NCBI GenBank assembly: GCA_035495555.1
Contig: DATJFQ010000037.1
Location: 93,254 to 157,253, forward strand
Source: DATJFQ01 sp035495555
GTDB taxonomy: Bacteria; Acidobacteriota; Vicinamibacteria; Vicinamibacterales; 2-12-FULL-66-21
Length of the DNA stretch: 64,000 nt
Direction of reading: 5' to 3'
Made by a program: the position numbers and the translations under genes. Each line of letters starts with the position of its first letter. Within the stretch, counting starts at the first letter, position 1. The notes beneath the pieces are model-generated. The model ran no database searches and was not told the DNA's origin. It was given only the letters and a program-made list of their open reading frames with translations. Below, one piece after another: positions 17,862 through 24,583 of this stretch.

Positions 17862-17893
17862 ACGCCGAGGTGTAAGATGTGGCGGAGATGGGA

Positions 17894-18020
17894 AAGCAAA
17901 GATCTAAAGATCTAAAGATCTGAAGCAAAGATCTGAAGCAGAGATCCAAAGATCTTTGCAATCTTTGCTGCGATCTTTACGATCTTTGCGATCTTTGCTG
18001 CGATCTTTGCCGTCTTTGCG
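17894..18020. repeat. Palindromic array of AAAGATCT / GATCTTTGC units
   Basis: The left half repeats AAAGATCT with 8-12-bp spacing. From about 17947 the reverse complement (GATCTTTGC) takes over, and the centre reads AAAGATCTTT. The array ends exactly at the GGGAG ribosome-binding site (18020-18024) of the next gene, so it must lie in that gene's leader or promoter. Its AT content is far above its surroundings. Confidence 0.85.
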
Positions 18021-18031
18021 GGAGTGAGCGT

Positions 18032-18637
18032 ATGCCCAGACGTCCGGATGAGTCCGGCTTCAGCCGGCGCAGTTTTCTCAAAACGGTCGGCGCCAGCGGC
18101 GTCGCGGCCGGAATCCTCAGCAAGGGGGCGCACGTCGACGCGCAGGCCGTCCCGGAGGTCGGCCCCGGTCCCGTGCCCGTGACGCTCACGATCAACGGCA
18201 CGCCGCACCGCCTGCAGATCGAACCGCGCGTCACCCTGCTCGACGCGGTGCGCATGCGGGCCGGCCTGACCGGCGCCAAGCGCGGCTGCGACCGCGGTGC
18301 GTGCGGCGCCTGCACGATGCTCGTCGACGGCCGCGCGGTCTACTCCTGTTCGACGCTGGCCATCGACGTGCAGGGCCGGCAGATTCGCACGGTCGACGGC
18401 CTCGCGACCGGCGACGCGCTTCATCCGGTGCAGCAGGCCTTCTGCGACAAGGACGCGCTGATGTGCGGCTTCTGCACGCCTGGGTTCGTCATGGCGAGCG
18501 TCGCCCTCCTGGAGCAACACCCGAACGCGACGCCGGAACAGATCAGAAGCGGTCTCGACGGCAACATCTGCCGGTGCGGCACCTTCTCGCGCATCTTCGA
18601 AGCGGTCTCGAGCGTGACAGGGGTGCGTCGTGGCTAA
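18032..18637 (+). CDS. Molybdenum hydroxylase, [2Fe-2S] subunit with Tat signal
   Basis: A 201-residue iron-sulfur subunit of the xanthine dehydrogenase/aldehyde oxidase family. SRRSFLKTVGASG at 11-23 is a twin-arginine signal, so the whole complex is expected in the periplasm, as for PaoABC. The plant-type cluster is C86, C91, C94 (GCDRGACGACTM) with C106. The second cluster is in MCGFCTPGFVM and NICRCGTFSRI. It passes electrons from the Mo site to FAD. The start has GGGAG 7 nt upstream. The stop codon falls in a short sequence that is repeated 134 bp further on, at the start of the next gene (see the insertion element). Confidence 0.92.
   Translation: MPRRPDESGFSRRSFLKTVGASGVAAGILSKGAHVDAQAVPEVGPGPVPVTLTINGTPHRLQIEPRVTLLDAVRMRAGLTGAKRGCDRGACGACTMLVDGRAVYSCSTLAIDVQGRQIRTVDGLATGDALHPVQQAFCDKDALMCGFCTPGFVMASVALLEQHPNATPEQIRSGLDGNICRCGTFSRIFEAVSSVTGVRRG
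18615..18636 (+). repeat. Direct repeat, left copy (target duplication candidate)
   Basis: This copy contains GGGGTGCGTCGTGGCTA and matches 18749-18772 except for two single-base insertions in the right copy. It encodes the last codons of the [2Fe-2S] subunit (V-R-R-G-stop). Confidence 0.75.
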
Positions 18638-18748
18638 GCACCCTACATGCGAACGAGCGATAGCGAGTGAGCCACACGAACGGAGCGCGCCGGCGAAGCG
18701 GCGCGCGAGAGAGTGTGCAGGGGAGTCCGAGGGGCGACGCCCCTCGGA
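18637..18748. mobile_element. 112-bp hairpin-rich insertion between two hydroxylase genes
   Basis: The insert is flanked by 22-24-bp direct repeats. It holds two strong hairpins: GCGCGCC (18685-18691) with GGCGCGC (18700-18706), itself enclosed by CACAC/GTGTG, and a perfect 10-bp stem TCCGAGGGGC (18726-18735) / GCCCCTCGGA (18739-18748) with loop GAC. The second hairpin and the preceding GTGTGCAGGGG are similar to 22001-22030. It resembles a REP/BIME-type repeat; no tyrosine transposase of that kind is seen in the window. Confidence 0.7.
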
Positions 18749-18772
18749 TGACAAGGGGGTGCGTCGTGGCTA
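18749..18772 (+). repeat. Direct repeat, right copy (target duplication candidate)
   Basis: This is the second copy of the sequence at 18615-18636. Here the same bases supply the GTG start (18766) of the large subunit, and an in-frame V-R-R-G-TAG for the small subunit also remains readable. This suggests that the two genes once overlapped in this segment. Confidence 0.75.
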
Positions 18773-20943
18773 GCCAGGGACGCGGCAATCAGCCGCAGGC
18801 GCCGCCCGTCGATCCGAAATACCAATGGTCGAAAACGCCGACGGTCGTCGGCACGCGCGTCAAGCGCCTCGACGGCCCCGACAAGGTGAGTGGCCGCGCG
18901 AAGTACACGTTCGACGTGACGCGCCCGGGGATGCTGTACGGCCGCATCATCCGTTCGCCGTACCCGCACGCGCGCGTCGTCGCCGTCGATCTCTCCGCCG
19001 CGCAGCGGATTCCCGGCTTCAAGACCGCGCTCGTGTCCCGCGATCCTTCGGACACGAAAACGAACGTCGTCATGTACCAGGGCGACGAGGTGGCCGCGGT
19101 CGCGGCCGACACCGAAGAGCACGCGATGGACGCGGCGCGCGCGGTGAAGGTGACCTACGAGCCGCTGCCCGCCGTCATCAACGTGAGCGCCGCGCTCGCC
19201 GGGCAGGCGCCCGAGGTGTTCGAGGGCGGCAACGTGCGCGACGGACGCGGCGCGGAAGCGGGTGACCTCGCCGGCGGATTTCAGGCGGCGGCGTTCACGA
19301 TCGAACAGACGTACGAGACGCCCGTCATCACGCACGTCTGCATGGAGACGCATGGCACCGTCTGCGAGTGGGAGGGCGACAAGCTGACGGCCTGGATCTC
19401 GACCCAGGGCGTCAACGGGATGAAGGAGAACTTCGCCAGAGGCCTCGAGATTCCCTCCGCGAACGTCCGCGTGATTTGCCAATACATGGGCGGCGGGTTC
19501 GGGAGCAAGACCCAGGTCGGCGCCGAAGGGCTGATCTGCGCGAGGCTCGCGAAACAGGCGGGCGCGCCCGTGAAGCTCATGCTCGATCGCAAGGAAGAGC
19601 ATCTCGTGACCGGCAACCGGCCGTCCGCGGCCGCGCGCATCAAGGCCGGAGTGTCGAAGGACGGCATCATCACCGCGTTCGACGCCGAATCGTGGGGAAC
19701 GGGCGGTGCGGGCGCCCCGGCGGGCTTCCCGCTGCCCTACATCTACCAGATCGAGAATCGCCGCCGCACGCACAAGGACGTGTTCATCAACACCGGCACG
19801 CAGCGGCCGATGCGGGCGCCGGGCCATCCGCAGGGCTCCTTCATCATGGAAATCATGATGGACGAGCTCGCCGACAAGGTGAACATGGATCCGGTCGAGT
19901 TCCGGATCAAGAATCTTCCGCCCGAAGCGCCCAATGCAATGTGGCGCAGCTACATCCGCGAAGGAGCGGAAGCGTTCGGCTGGAACAAGCGGCATCCGAC
20001 CGGCGATCCGACGCCGGGATCCCTCAAAACGGGCATGGGTGTCGCCGTGTGCACGTGGGGCGGCGGCGGCCGCGGTCCGTCCGTGGCGCACTGCGAAATC
20101 GCGTCGGACGGCAGCGTGGTCATGCGCGTCGGCACGCAGGACATCGGCACGGGCGAACGGACGGTGGTCGCGATGGTGACGGCCGACGCGCTCGGGTTAC
20201 CGCTGTCGCGGGTGACCGCTGAGATCGGCGACACGCAGTACGGCGTGAGCGGCAGTTCCGGCGGCAGCACCACCGCTGCGAGCACCAGCCCCGGCATCCG
20301 CATCGCCGCGCTGAAGGCACTCGAACTGCTCAACGCGAAGGTCGCGCCCGTCCTGGGTGTGAGTCCTGACGCGCTTGTCGCGTCCGGAGGGCGCATCTAC
20401 GTCAAGGACACGCCGTCGAAAGGCCTCTCGTGGGCGGACGCCTGCAAGCGCATTGGTCCGCAGCCGATCACGACGGAAGCGGATTGGCAGCCCGGCATGT
20501 CGTCGGTCACCACATCCGGTGTGCAGTTCGCCGAAGCCACAGTCGATGTCAAGACCGGAATCGTCCGTGTCACGCGCGTGCTCGCGATTCAGGACTGCGG
20601 GCTGGTGCTGAACCAGCTCACCGCCGAAAGCCAGTGCTACGGCGGCATTGTCGGATCGCTGAACTTCGCGCTGTTCGAGGACCGCATCCTCGATCGCCGA
20701 ACGGGGCAGATGGTCAACCCGAACATGGAGTGGTATCTGCTCGCGGGCATGTCGGATATTCCGCCCATCGAAATCCGTTTGAAGAACCAGCCGGAACGCG
20801 GCGTCATCGGCATCGGCGAGCCGCCGACCGTCCCGACAGCCGCGGCGGTTGCGCTCGCCGTGCGGAACGCTATCGGCGCAACGGTGCGCAAGCTGCCGTT
20901 GACGCCGGCGACGATTCTCGAATCGCTGTCCCAGAAAGCGTGA
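18766..20943 (+). CDS. Molybdenum hydroxylase, Mo-cofactor (large) subunit
   Basis: A 725-residue catalytic subunit of the xanthine dehydrogenase/aldehyde oxidoreductase family. N-terminal a/b hammerhead-type residues (VGTRVKRLDGPDKVSGRAKYTFD) precede the two molybdopterin-binding domains. Visible cofactor-loop motifs are MGGGFGSK, RAPGHPQGSF and GSSGGSTTAAST. The catalytic Glu is E685 in GIGEPPTVPTAAAV. I choose GTG 18766, in frame with residues MASQGRGNQ. Upstream in-frame starts at 18667 and 18748 would translate the inserted repeat element. It should oxidise aldehydes or N-heterocycles, and the exact substrate is unknown. Confidence 0.92.
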   Translation: MASQGRGNQPQAPPVDPKYQWSKTPTVVGTRVKRLDGPDKVSGRAKYTFDVTRPGMLYGRIIRSPYPHARVVAVDLSAAQRIPGFKTALVSRDPSDTKTNVVMYQGDEVAAVAADTEEHAMDAARAVKVTYEPLPAVINVSAALAGQAPEVFEGGNVRDGRGAEAGDLAGGFQAAAFTIEQTYETPVITHVCMETHGTVCEWEGDKLTAWISTQGVNGMKENFARGLEIPSANVRVICQYMGGGFGSKTQVGAEGLICARLAKQAGAPVKLMLDRKEEHLVTGNRPSAAARIKAGVSKDGIITAFDAESWGTGGAGAPAGFPLPYIYQIENRRRTHKDVFINTGTQRPMRAPGHPQGSFIMEIMMDELADKVNMDPVEFRIKNLPPEAPNAMWRSYIREGAEAFGWNKRHPTGDPTPGSLKTGMGVAVCTWGGGGRGPSVAHCEIASDGSVVMRVGTQDIGTGERTVVAMVTADALGLPLSRVTAEIGDTQYGVSGSSGGSTTAASTSPGIRIAALKALELLNAKVAPVLGVSPDALVASGGRIYVKDTPSKGLSWADACKRIGPQPITTEADWQPGMSSVTTSGVQFAEATVDVKTGIVRVTRVLAIQDCGLVLNQLTAESQCYGGIVGSLNFALFEDRILDRRTGQMVNPNMEWYLLAGMSDIPPIEIRLKNQPERGVIGIGEPPTVPTAAAVALAVRNAIGATVRKLPLTPATILESLSQKA

Positions 20944-20948
20944 GCAGC

Positions 20949-21932
20949 ATGAAGCCTTTCGCCTACGTCAATCCGGCAAACGAGAAGGACGCGGTCGCCG
21001 CGCTGTCTCCCGAGTACGAGAAGGCGCTGCCAATCGGCGGCGGTCAGGATCTGCTCGCGCGGATGAAGGACTACATCACGCAGCCGGACCGGCTCGTCAA
21101 CGTCAAGAACCTCGACGCGACCGTCAAGCCGGAGAACGGTGGGCTCCGAATCGGCGCCGCGATGAAGATGGTCGACGTCGCCGACCATCCCGAGATCAAG
21201 CGTCTGTACCCCGCCGTCGCCGCCGCGGCGATCCAGGTCGGCACGCCGCAGATCAGAAATCAGGGGACGGTCGGCGGCAACGTCAACCAGCGTCCGCGCT
21301 GCTGGTACTTCCGCAACGAAGAGTTCGTCTGCTACAAGAAGGGCGGCAACCGCTGTTTCTCGCCCTCAGGCGAAAACCAGTTCCACGCGATCCTCGGCGG
21401 AGGTCCGACCTATATCGTTCATCCGTCCAGCCTCGCGGTGCCGTTTGTCGCCTACGATGCGACGTTCCGCCTGCTCGGGCCGCGCGGTGAGCGGCTCGTG
21501 AAGGCTGCCGACTATTTCACGATGCCGACGCGCGAGAACGTCGAACGCGAAAACGTGCTGCAGCCCGACGAGATCATGACGCACGTCGTGCTCCCGCCGC
21601 CGGGCGCCGTGAAGAGCGGCCACTACGAAGTCCGGTACAAGGCGGCGCACGACTGGCCGATCGCCTTCGCGACCGTGCTCCTCAGCATGAACGGCTCGAC
21701 GGTCCAGGGAGCGCGCGTCGTCATGGGTGCCGTCGCGCCGGTGCCATGGCGATCGAAAGAAGCCGAACAGGCGCTCGCGGGCAAGAGCGTCACGCCGGAA
21801 ACCGCCGTGGCAGCGGCCGAGGCGGCGCTTGCGAAAGCGGAACCGCTCAGTCAGAACGCGTACAAGGTCCAGGTCGCCAGGACGGCCGTCGAGCGCGCCA
21901 TCCTGGGTGCCGCCGGACTGCCCGTCGACTGA
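20949..21932 (+). CDS. Molybdenum hydroxylase, FAD subunit with extra Cys insertion
   Basis: A 327-residue FAD-binding subunit. FAD motifs are PIGGGQDLLARM (28-40) and GTVGGNVNQRPR (106-117). Residues 118-136 contain an insertion with C118, C128 and C136 in a CWYFRNEEFVCYKKGGNRC pattern. PaoB and 4-hydroxybenzoyl-CoA reductase beta subunits carry a [4Fe-4S] cluster in a comparable place. As I remember that family, a fourth Cys precedes an HPSD motif, but here the segment reads TYIVHPSS, so the cluster may be altered or absent. Its start is 5 bp after the large subunit stop. Gene order is small, large, FAD, unlike E. coli paoABC. Confidence 0.9.
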   Translation: MKPFAYVNPANEKDAVAALSPEYEKALPIGGGQDLLARMKDYITQPDRLVNVKNLDATVKPENGGLRIGAAMKMVDVADHPEIKRLYPAVAAAAIQVGTPQIRNQGTVGGNVNQRPRCWYFRNEEFVCYKKGGNRCFSPSGENQFHAILGGGPTYIVHPSSLAVPFVAYDATFRLLGPRGERLVKAADYFTMPTRENVERENVLQPDEIMTHVVLPPPGAVKSGHYEVRYKAAHDWPIAFATVLLSMNGSTVQGARVVMGAVAPVPWRSKEAEQALAGKSVTPETAVAAAEAALAKAEPLSQNAYKVQVARTAVERAILGAAGLPVD

Positions 21933-22000
21933 GGACGGGGAACAATATCGAACCGCGCGCACGGTGCGGGGGCCAATGGGGGTGCCCCGCGAGTGAGCGC

Positions 22001-22030
22001 GCAGGGGGTCCGGGGGCGCAACCCCCCGGG
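22001..22030. repeat. Second copy of the GGGG-hairpin repeat module
   Basis: AGCGCGCAGGGGGTCCGGG-type sequence followed by a CCGGGGG / CCCCCGG stem (22010-22016 with 22023-22029). It aligns with the right end of the insertion at 18711-18748 and is preceded by a shared GAGTGAGC (21991-21998; compare 18665-18672). It ends two bases before the ATG of the small gene at 22033. Confidence 0.6.
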
Positions 22031-22032
22031 GT

Positions 22033-22266
22033 ATGAGTATGGAGTCGCTCAATTCGCCGAAGATTACCGTGGGCGTCCACTGTCTCAAGCTGCGCACCAA
22101 GGGCATGTATATCCACGCCACCGTGGATCCCATCGAGGCGACGTTGTACGATCCGTACGAGGCGTCCGCCTACTGGTGTGTGCTCACACAAAACGCCCTC
22201 GGCCCCGATCGCCGGCCCGTCCGTCCTGACACGTGCTGTGAGGGGCGTGATTGCTGCATGCTGTAG
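22033..22266 (+). CDS. Small cysteine-rich protein of unknown function
   Basis: A 77-residue protein with no signal peptide or membrane helix. It has a conserved-looking body (VGVHCLKLRTKGMYI, then YDPYEASAYWCVLTQNALGPD) and a C-terminal cluster, DTCCEGRDCCML. The six Cys residues (one each in HCL and YWC, then CC and CC) suggest metal or Fe-S binding. I do not know the family by name. It follows the molybdenum hydroxylase genes and precedes a DUF1326 gene, so a role in cofactor handling or electron transfer is possible but inferred. An ATG at 22039 is an alternative start. No ribosome-binding site is visible because a GC hairpin abuts the start. Confidence 0.65.
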   Translation: MSMESLNSPKITVGVHCLKLRTKGMYIHATVDPIEATLYDPYEASAYWCVLTQNALGPDRRPVRPDTCCEGRDCCML

Positions 22267-22309
22267 CGGAGGCCCGCCCTCGAGCGCAGCCTTGAATGGT
22301 TGCGCTACA
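22262..22309. repeat. Palindromic element with TGTAGCG / CGCTACA ends
   Basis: TGTAGCG (22262-22268) and CGCTACA (22303-22309) bound a 48-bp segment with inner GCGCAGCC..GGTTGCGC complementarity. It starts on the stop codon of the small Cys-rich gene and ends 21 bp before the next start. It may be a dispersed palindromic repeat or a terminator. No T-run follows. Confidence 0.5.
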
Positions 22310-22330
22310 GGAGTCGTCACGGAGTTACTT

Positions 22331-22987
22331 ATGAAGAAGATCGCGCTTTCGGTCGCACTTTCAGCCGCGATGATGGCGACGCTGGCGGCGAAGCCCGCGT
22401 CGGTCACCGGAACGTATGTAGAAGCCAGAACAGCGGAGGTCTTTGCCGGGGCCTGCATCATGAACGGTGAGGCAGCCACGGCCGGCCGGGAGGCGCTGCT
22501 CGCGTGGAAAGTCGATCACGGACAGGTGAACGGCGTCGCGCTCGATGGGCTGGCGGTGGTTGCCGCGATTGCGTCGACCACGAACCTGGGGATCCACGAG
22601 ATCGGCGGCGAGTCCACGCCGGCGCGCGCCGTCCTCTACACCGATGCCCGCGCGACGGACGCCCAGCGGAAGGCGCTCGTCACCATGGTGAAGTCGCTCT
22701 CGGGCAACCTGATCGGGTCGATCGTCAAGGAAGCCGCTGCGCCCATTCAGTTCGTCGACCACGGGCACGCCATCGACGTCTCCACCGATACCGTGAAGCT
22801 GTCGGTCGCCAAGCACTTGAGCCACGACCCGGGCTGCGGCAACAAGCAGTGGTTCAATCCGCTCACGCGCGTCGACCGTGCCGAGATGGGCATGACGAGC
22901 ACGAACGAGTTCACCGGCCCGGCGCTCTGCGATAAGTGGAGCGACCCGAACAAGGCGTCTTCTTTCTTCGGCACGTTCTCTTATTAG
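22331..22987 (+). CDS. DUF1326-family exported protein
   Basis: A 218-residue protein with a signal peptide (MKKIALSVALSAAMMATLAA). The mature part starts TGTYVEARTAEVFAGACIMNGE and continues AGREALLAWKVDHGQVNGVALDGLAVVA, which I recognise as the DUF1326 pattern. The function of this domain is not known. The ATG at 22331 has CGGAG 6 nt upstream, which settles the start over a longer in-frame reading. It may be co-transcribed with the small Cys-rich gene and the hydroxylase genes. A GC hairpin directly follows the stop codon. Confidence 0.8.
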   Translation: MKKIALSVALSAAMMATLAAKPASVTGTYVEARTAEVFAGACIMNGEAATAGREALLAWKVDHGQVNGVALDGLAVVAAIASTTNLGIHEIGGESTPARAVLYTDARATDAQRKALVTMVKSLSGNLIGSIVKEAAAPIQFVDHGHAIDVSTDTVKLSVAKHLSHDPGCGNKQWFNPLTRVDRAEMGMTSTNEFTGPALCDKWSDPNKASSFFGTFSY

Positions 22988-23003
22988 GCCTGCTACGCAG
23001 GCC
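22987..23003 (+). terminator. GC hairpin at the end of the DUF1326 gene
   Basis: GGCCTGC-TAC-GCAGGCC is a perfect 7-bp stem with a 3-nt loop starting on the last base of the stop codon. There is no T-run after it, so it may be a pause or mRNA-protecting hairpin rather than a classical terminator. Confidence 0.4.
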
Positions 23004-23013
23004 GCGATTAACG

Positions 23014-23081
23014 CCCAATCCCTGACACCCAATTCCCAAATGATTAATTTGGGAGTTGGGAACTGGGTGTTGGGAATTGAT
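23014..23081. repeat. Palindromic heptamer array, CCCAATT / GGGAATT type
   Basis: Four heptamers beginning CC(C/T) at 23014-23041 are mirrored by four GGG-type heptamers at 23047-23074 around a 5-nt centre (GATTA). CCCAAAT pairs with ATTTGGG. The unit is the same as at 701-742 and 26643-26718. A -10 box for the next gene (23085-23090) starts 4 bp after it. Confidence 0.9.
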
Positions 23082-23084
23082 ATG

Positions 23085-23090
23085 TAGAAT
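23085..23090 (+). promoter_or_regulatory. Candidate leaderless -10 box for the 23099 gene
   Basis: TAGAAT lies 8 nt before the ATG at 23099, with only CCCCCTTC between. Its -35 region would fall inside the heptamer array. Confidence 0.55.
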
Positions 23091-23098
23091 CCCCCTTC

Positions 23099-23692
23099 AT
23101 GCTCTTTGCAGTCTTTACACTTCTACTCTCTCAGTCTGCCGGCCTCAGCGGCGCTACTCACAACGAGCCCGTTCCAGCCGAAATCGCCGCACCGGTAGCC
23201 GCCACACTGGCATCGGGCGGTGTGCGCGCGACCTCGAACGGGACAGCCATTACGTTCTGGTGGGTCAAGGATCTGCCGGGCCACTCCTGGACCGACGTGC
23301 CGGAAGGCACGCTGATCGGCGCCGTCAAACTGGACGCCGCGATGGCGGACATCCGCGGCCACATGATGAAGGCCGGCGTCTACACATTACGCTACGGGAT
23401 TCAGCCGGCGAACAACGATCATTTCGGCATTTCGCCGTTCCGGGACTTTCTCCTCCTCTCGCCGGCGGCCGTCGACACCAACCCGGCGGTCGTCGATCAC
23501 GACGGCGTCATCGCGCTCTCGAAGCAGACGCTCGGCGGCTCCCATCCCGCCGTTTTGAGCATTGACCCGCCGACCGCCGCGAAGCAGGCGCCGCTCGACG
23601 TCTACACGACCCAGCTCGGCCACAAATCGTTGATCGTTCAGGTCGGGCAGCTGAAGTTCGGGATCGTCCTCATCGGCCGCATAGTGACCTGA
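23099..23692 (+). CDS. Secreted protein of unknown function
   Basis: A 197-residue protein with a signal peptide (about 1-19) and a beta-rich mature part: ATSNGTAITFWWVKDLP, then LDAAMADIRGHMMKAGVYTLRYGIQPANNDHFGISPFRDFLLLSPA. I do not recognise a named family. The pattern resembles small exported beta-sandwich proteins seen in Acidobacteriota. The stop codon overlaps the ATG of the SDR gene by one base (TGATG), so the two are translationally coupled. The start is chosen because the -10-like TAGAAT sits 8 nt upstream and the signal peptide begins there. Confidence 0.65.
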   Translation: MLFAVFTLLLSQSAGLSGATHNEPVPAEIAAPVAATLASGGVRATSNGTAITFWWVKDLPGHSWTDVPEGTLIGAVKLDAAMADIRGHMMKAGVYTLRYGIQPANNDHFGISPFRDFLLLSPAAVDTNPAVVDHDGVIALSKQTLGGSHPAVLSIDPPTAAKQAPLDVYTTQLGHKSLIVQVGQLKFGIVLIGRIVT

Positions 23693-24432
23693 TGCAGACG
23701 AGCGGCAGGATCGCCCTCATCACCGGCGCGAAACGGATCGGCGCCGCGATCGCGCACGCGCTCGCCGAACGCGGGGTCGACGTGACGCTGTCGTACCAGC
23801 GATCGCAGGAGGAAGCGGAACAGGCTGCCGCGGACGTCCGCTCAATTGGCCGCCGCGCGAACGTCGTTCGCGCGGATCTGTCGAATCCGGCCGACTGCGA
23901 GATGCTCGTCGCGACCACCGTCGAGGTGATGGGCGGCCTCGACATCCTGATCAACATGGCGTCGGTGTATTCGTCGGTGGCGTTCGACCAGACGGACGAG
24001 CAGGTCTGGTCGCGCGTGGTGAACGTCGATTTGCGGGCGGCGTTTCTGTGCGCACGCGCGGCCGTGCCGCACATGCGCGCGCGCGGGGGCGGACGGATCA
24101 TCAATTTTTCCGACTGGGTGGCGGCCAGCGGTCGTCCGCGATATGCCGGCTACGTGCCGTACTACGTCGCGAAAAAAGGCGTCATCGGTCTCACCGAGGC
24201 GCTCGCGCTCGAGCTCGCGCCGGACCAGATTCTCGTCAACGCGATCGCGCCGGGGCCGATCCTCGCGCCGCCGGGTACGTCAGACGAGGAGAGCAAAGCC
24301 GTCGAAGCTGCGACACCGCTGGGCCGCTGGGGTGGTGAAGAGGCCATCGTCCGTGCCGCGCTGTTCCTCATCGACACGGACTTCGTCACCGGCGAAACTG
24401 TGAGGGTGGATGGCGGGAGGCATGTGAAGTAG
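23692..24432 (+). CDS. Short-chain dehydrogenase/reductase
   Basis: A 246-residue classical SDR. The nucleotide-binding motif is TGAKRIGAAIA, which has the basic 'AKRIG/ARRIG' look of pteridine reductases and NADPH preference. Other landmarks are the NMAS variant of the usual NNAG, the Ser region NFSDWVAASGR, the YxxxK pair in PYYVAKKG and the C-terminal TGETVRVDGG. It therefore reduces a carbonyl, pterin or fatty-acyl intermediate; which one is not evident. It overlaps the upstream secreted-protein gene by one base. Its end faces an aminotransferase gene across a long octamer array. Confidence 0.85.
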   Translation: MQTSGRIALITGAKRIGAAIAHALAERGVDVTLSYQRSQEEAEQAAADVRSIGRRANVVRADLSNPADCEMLVATTVEVMGGLDILINMASVYSSVAFDQTDEQVWSRVVNVDLRAAFLCARAAVPHMRARGGGRIINFSDWVAASGRPRYAGYVPYYVAKKGVIGLTEALALELAPDQILVNAIAPGPILAPPGTSDEESKAVEAATPLGRWGGEEAIVRAALFLIDTDFVTGETVRVDGGRHVK

Positions 24433-24438
24433 CAGCGA

Positions 24439-24583
24439 TAACTGCACAACTTCGCAACTACCAACTACACAAAGGTCGCCACTACCGACCACACAACGTC
24501 ACAACGACCAACTACACAAGGCGAATCTCTCGAGCGTTAGCGTTGCGTAGTCGGTAGTCGCGAAATTGCGTAGTTGTTGCAGG
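24439..24583. repeat. Octamer/heptamer palindromic array, CAACTACACAA type
   Basis: The left part holds CA-ACTACACA, ACGTCACA and ACGACCA-type units. The right part (24537-24580) is the reverse complement (TTGCGTAGTCGG, TTGCGTAGTTG). The array fills the space between two convergent genes and uses the same dialect as 13198-13275, also a convergent gap. Confidence 0.75.

Noticed and set aside
18667..18765. Longer N-terminus of the molybdenum subunit from ATG 18667 or 18748
   Set aside because: It would translate the inserted hairpin element. GTG 18766 matches the presumed pre-insertion overlap and the point where family-like sequence begins.
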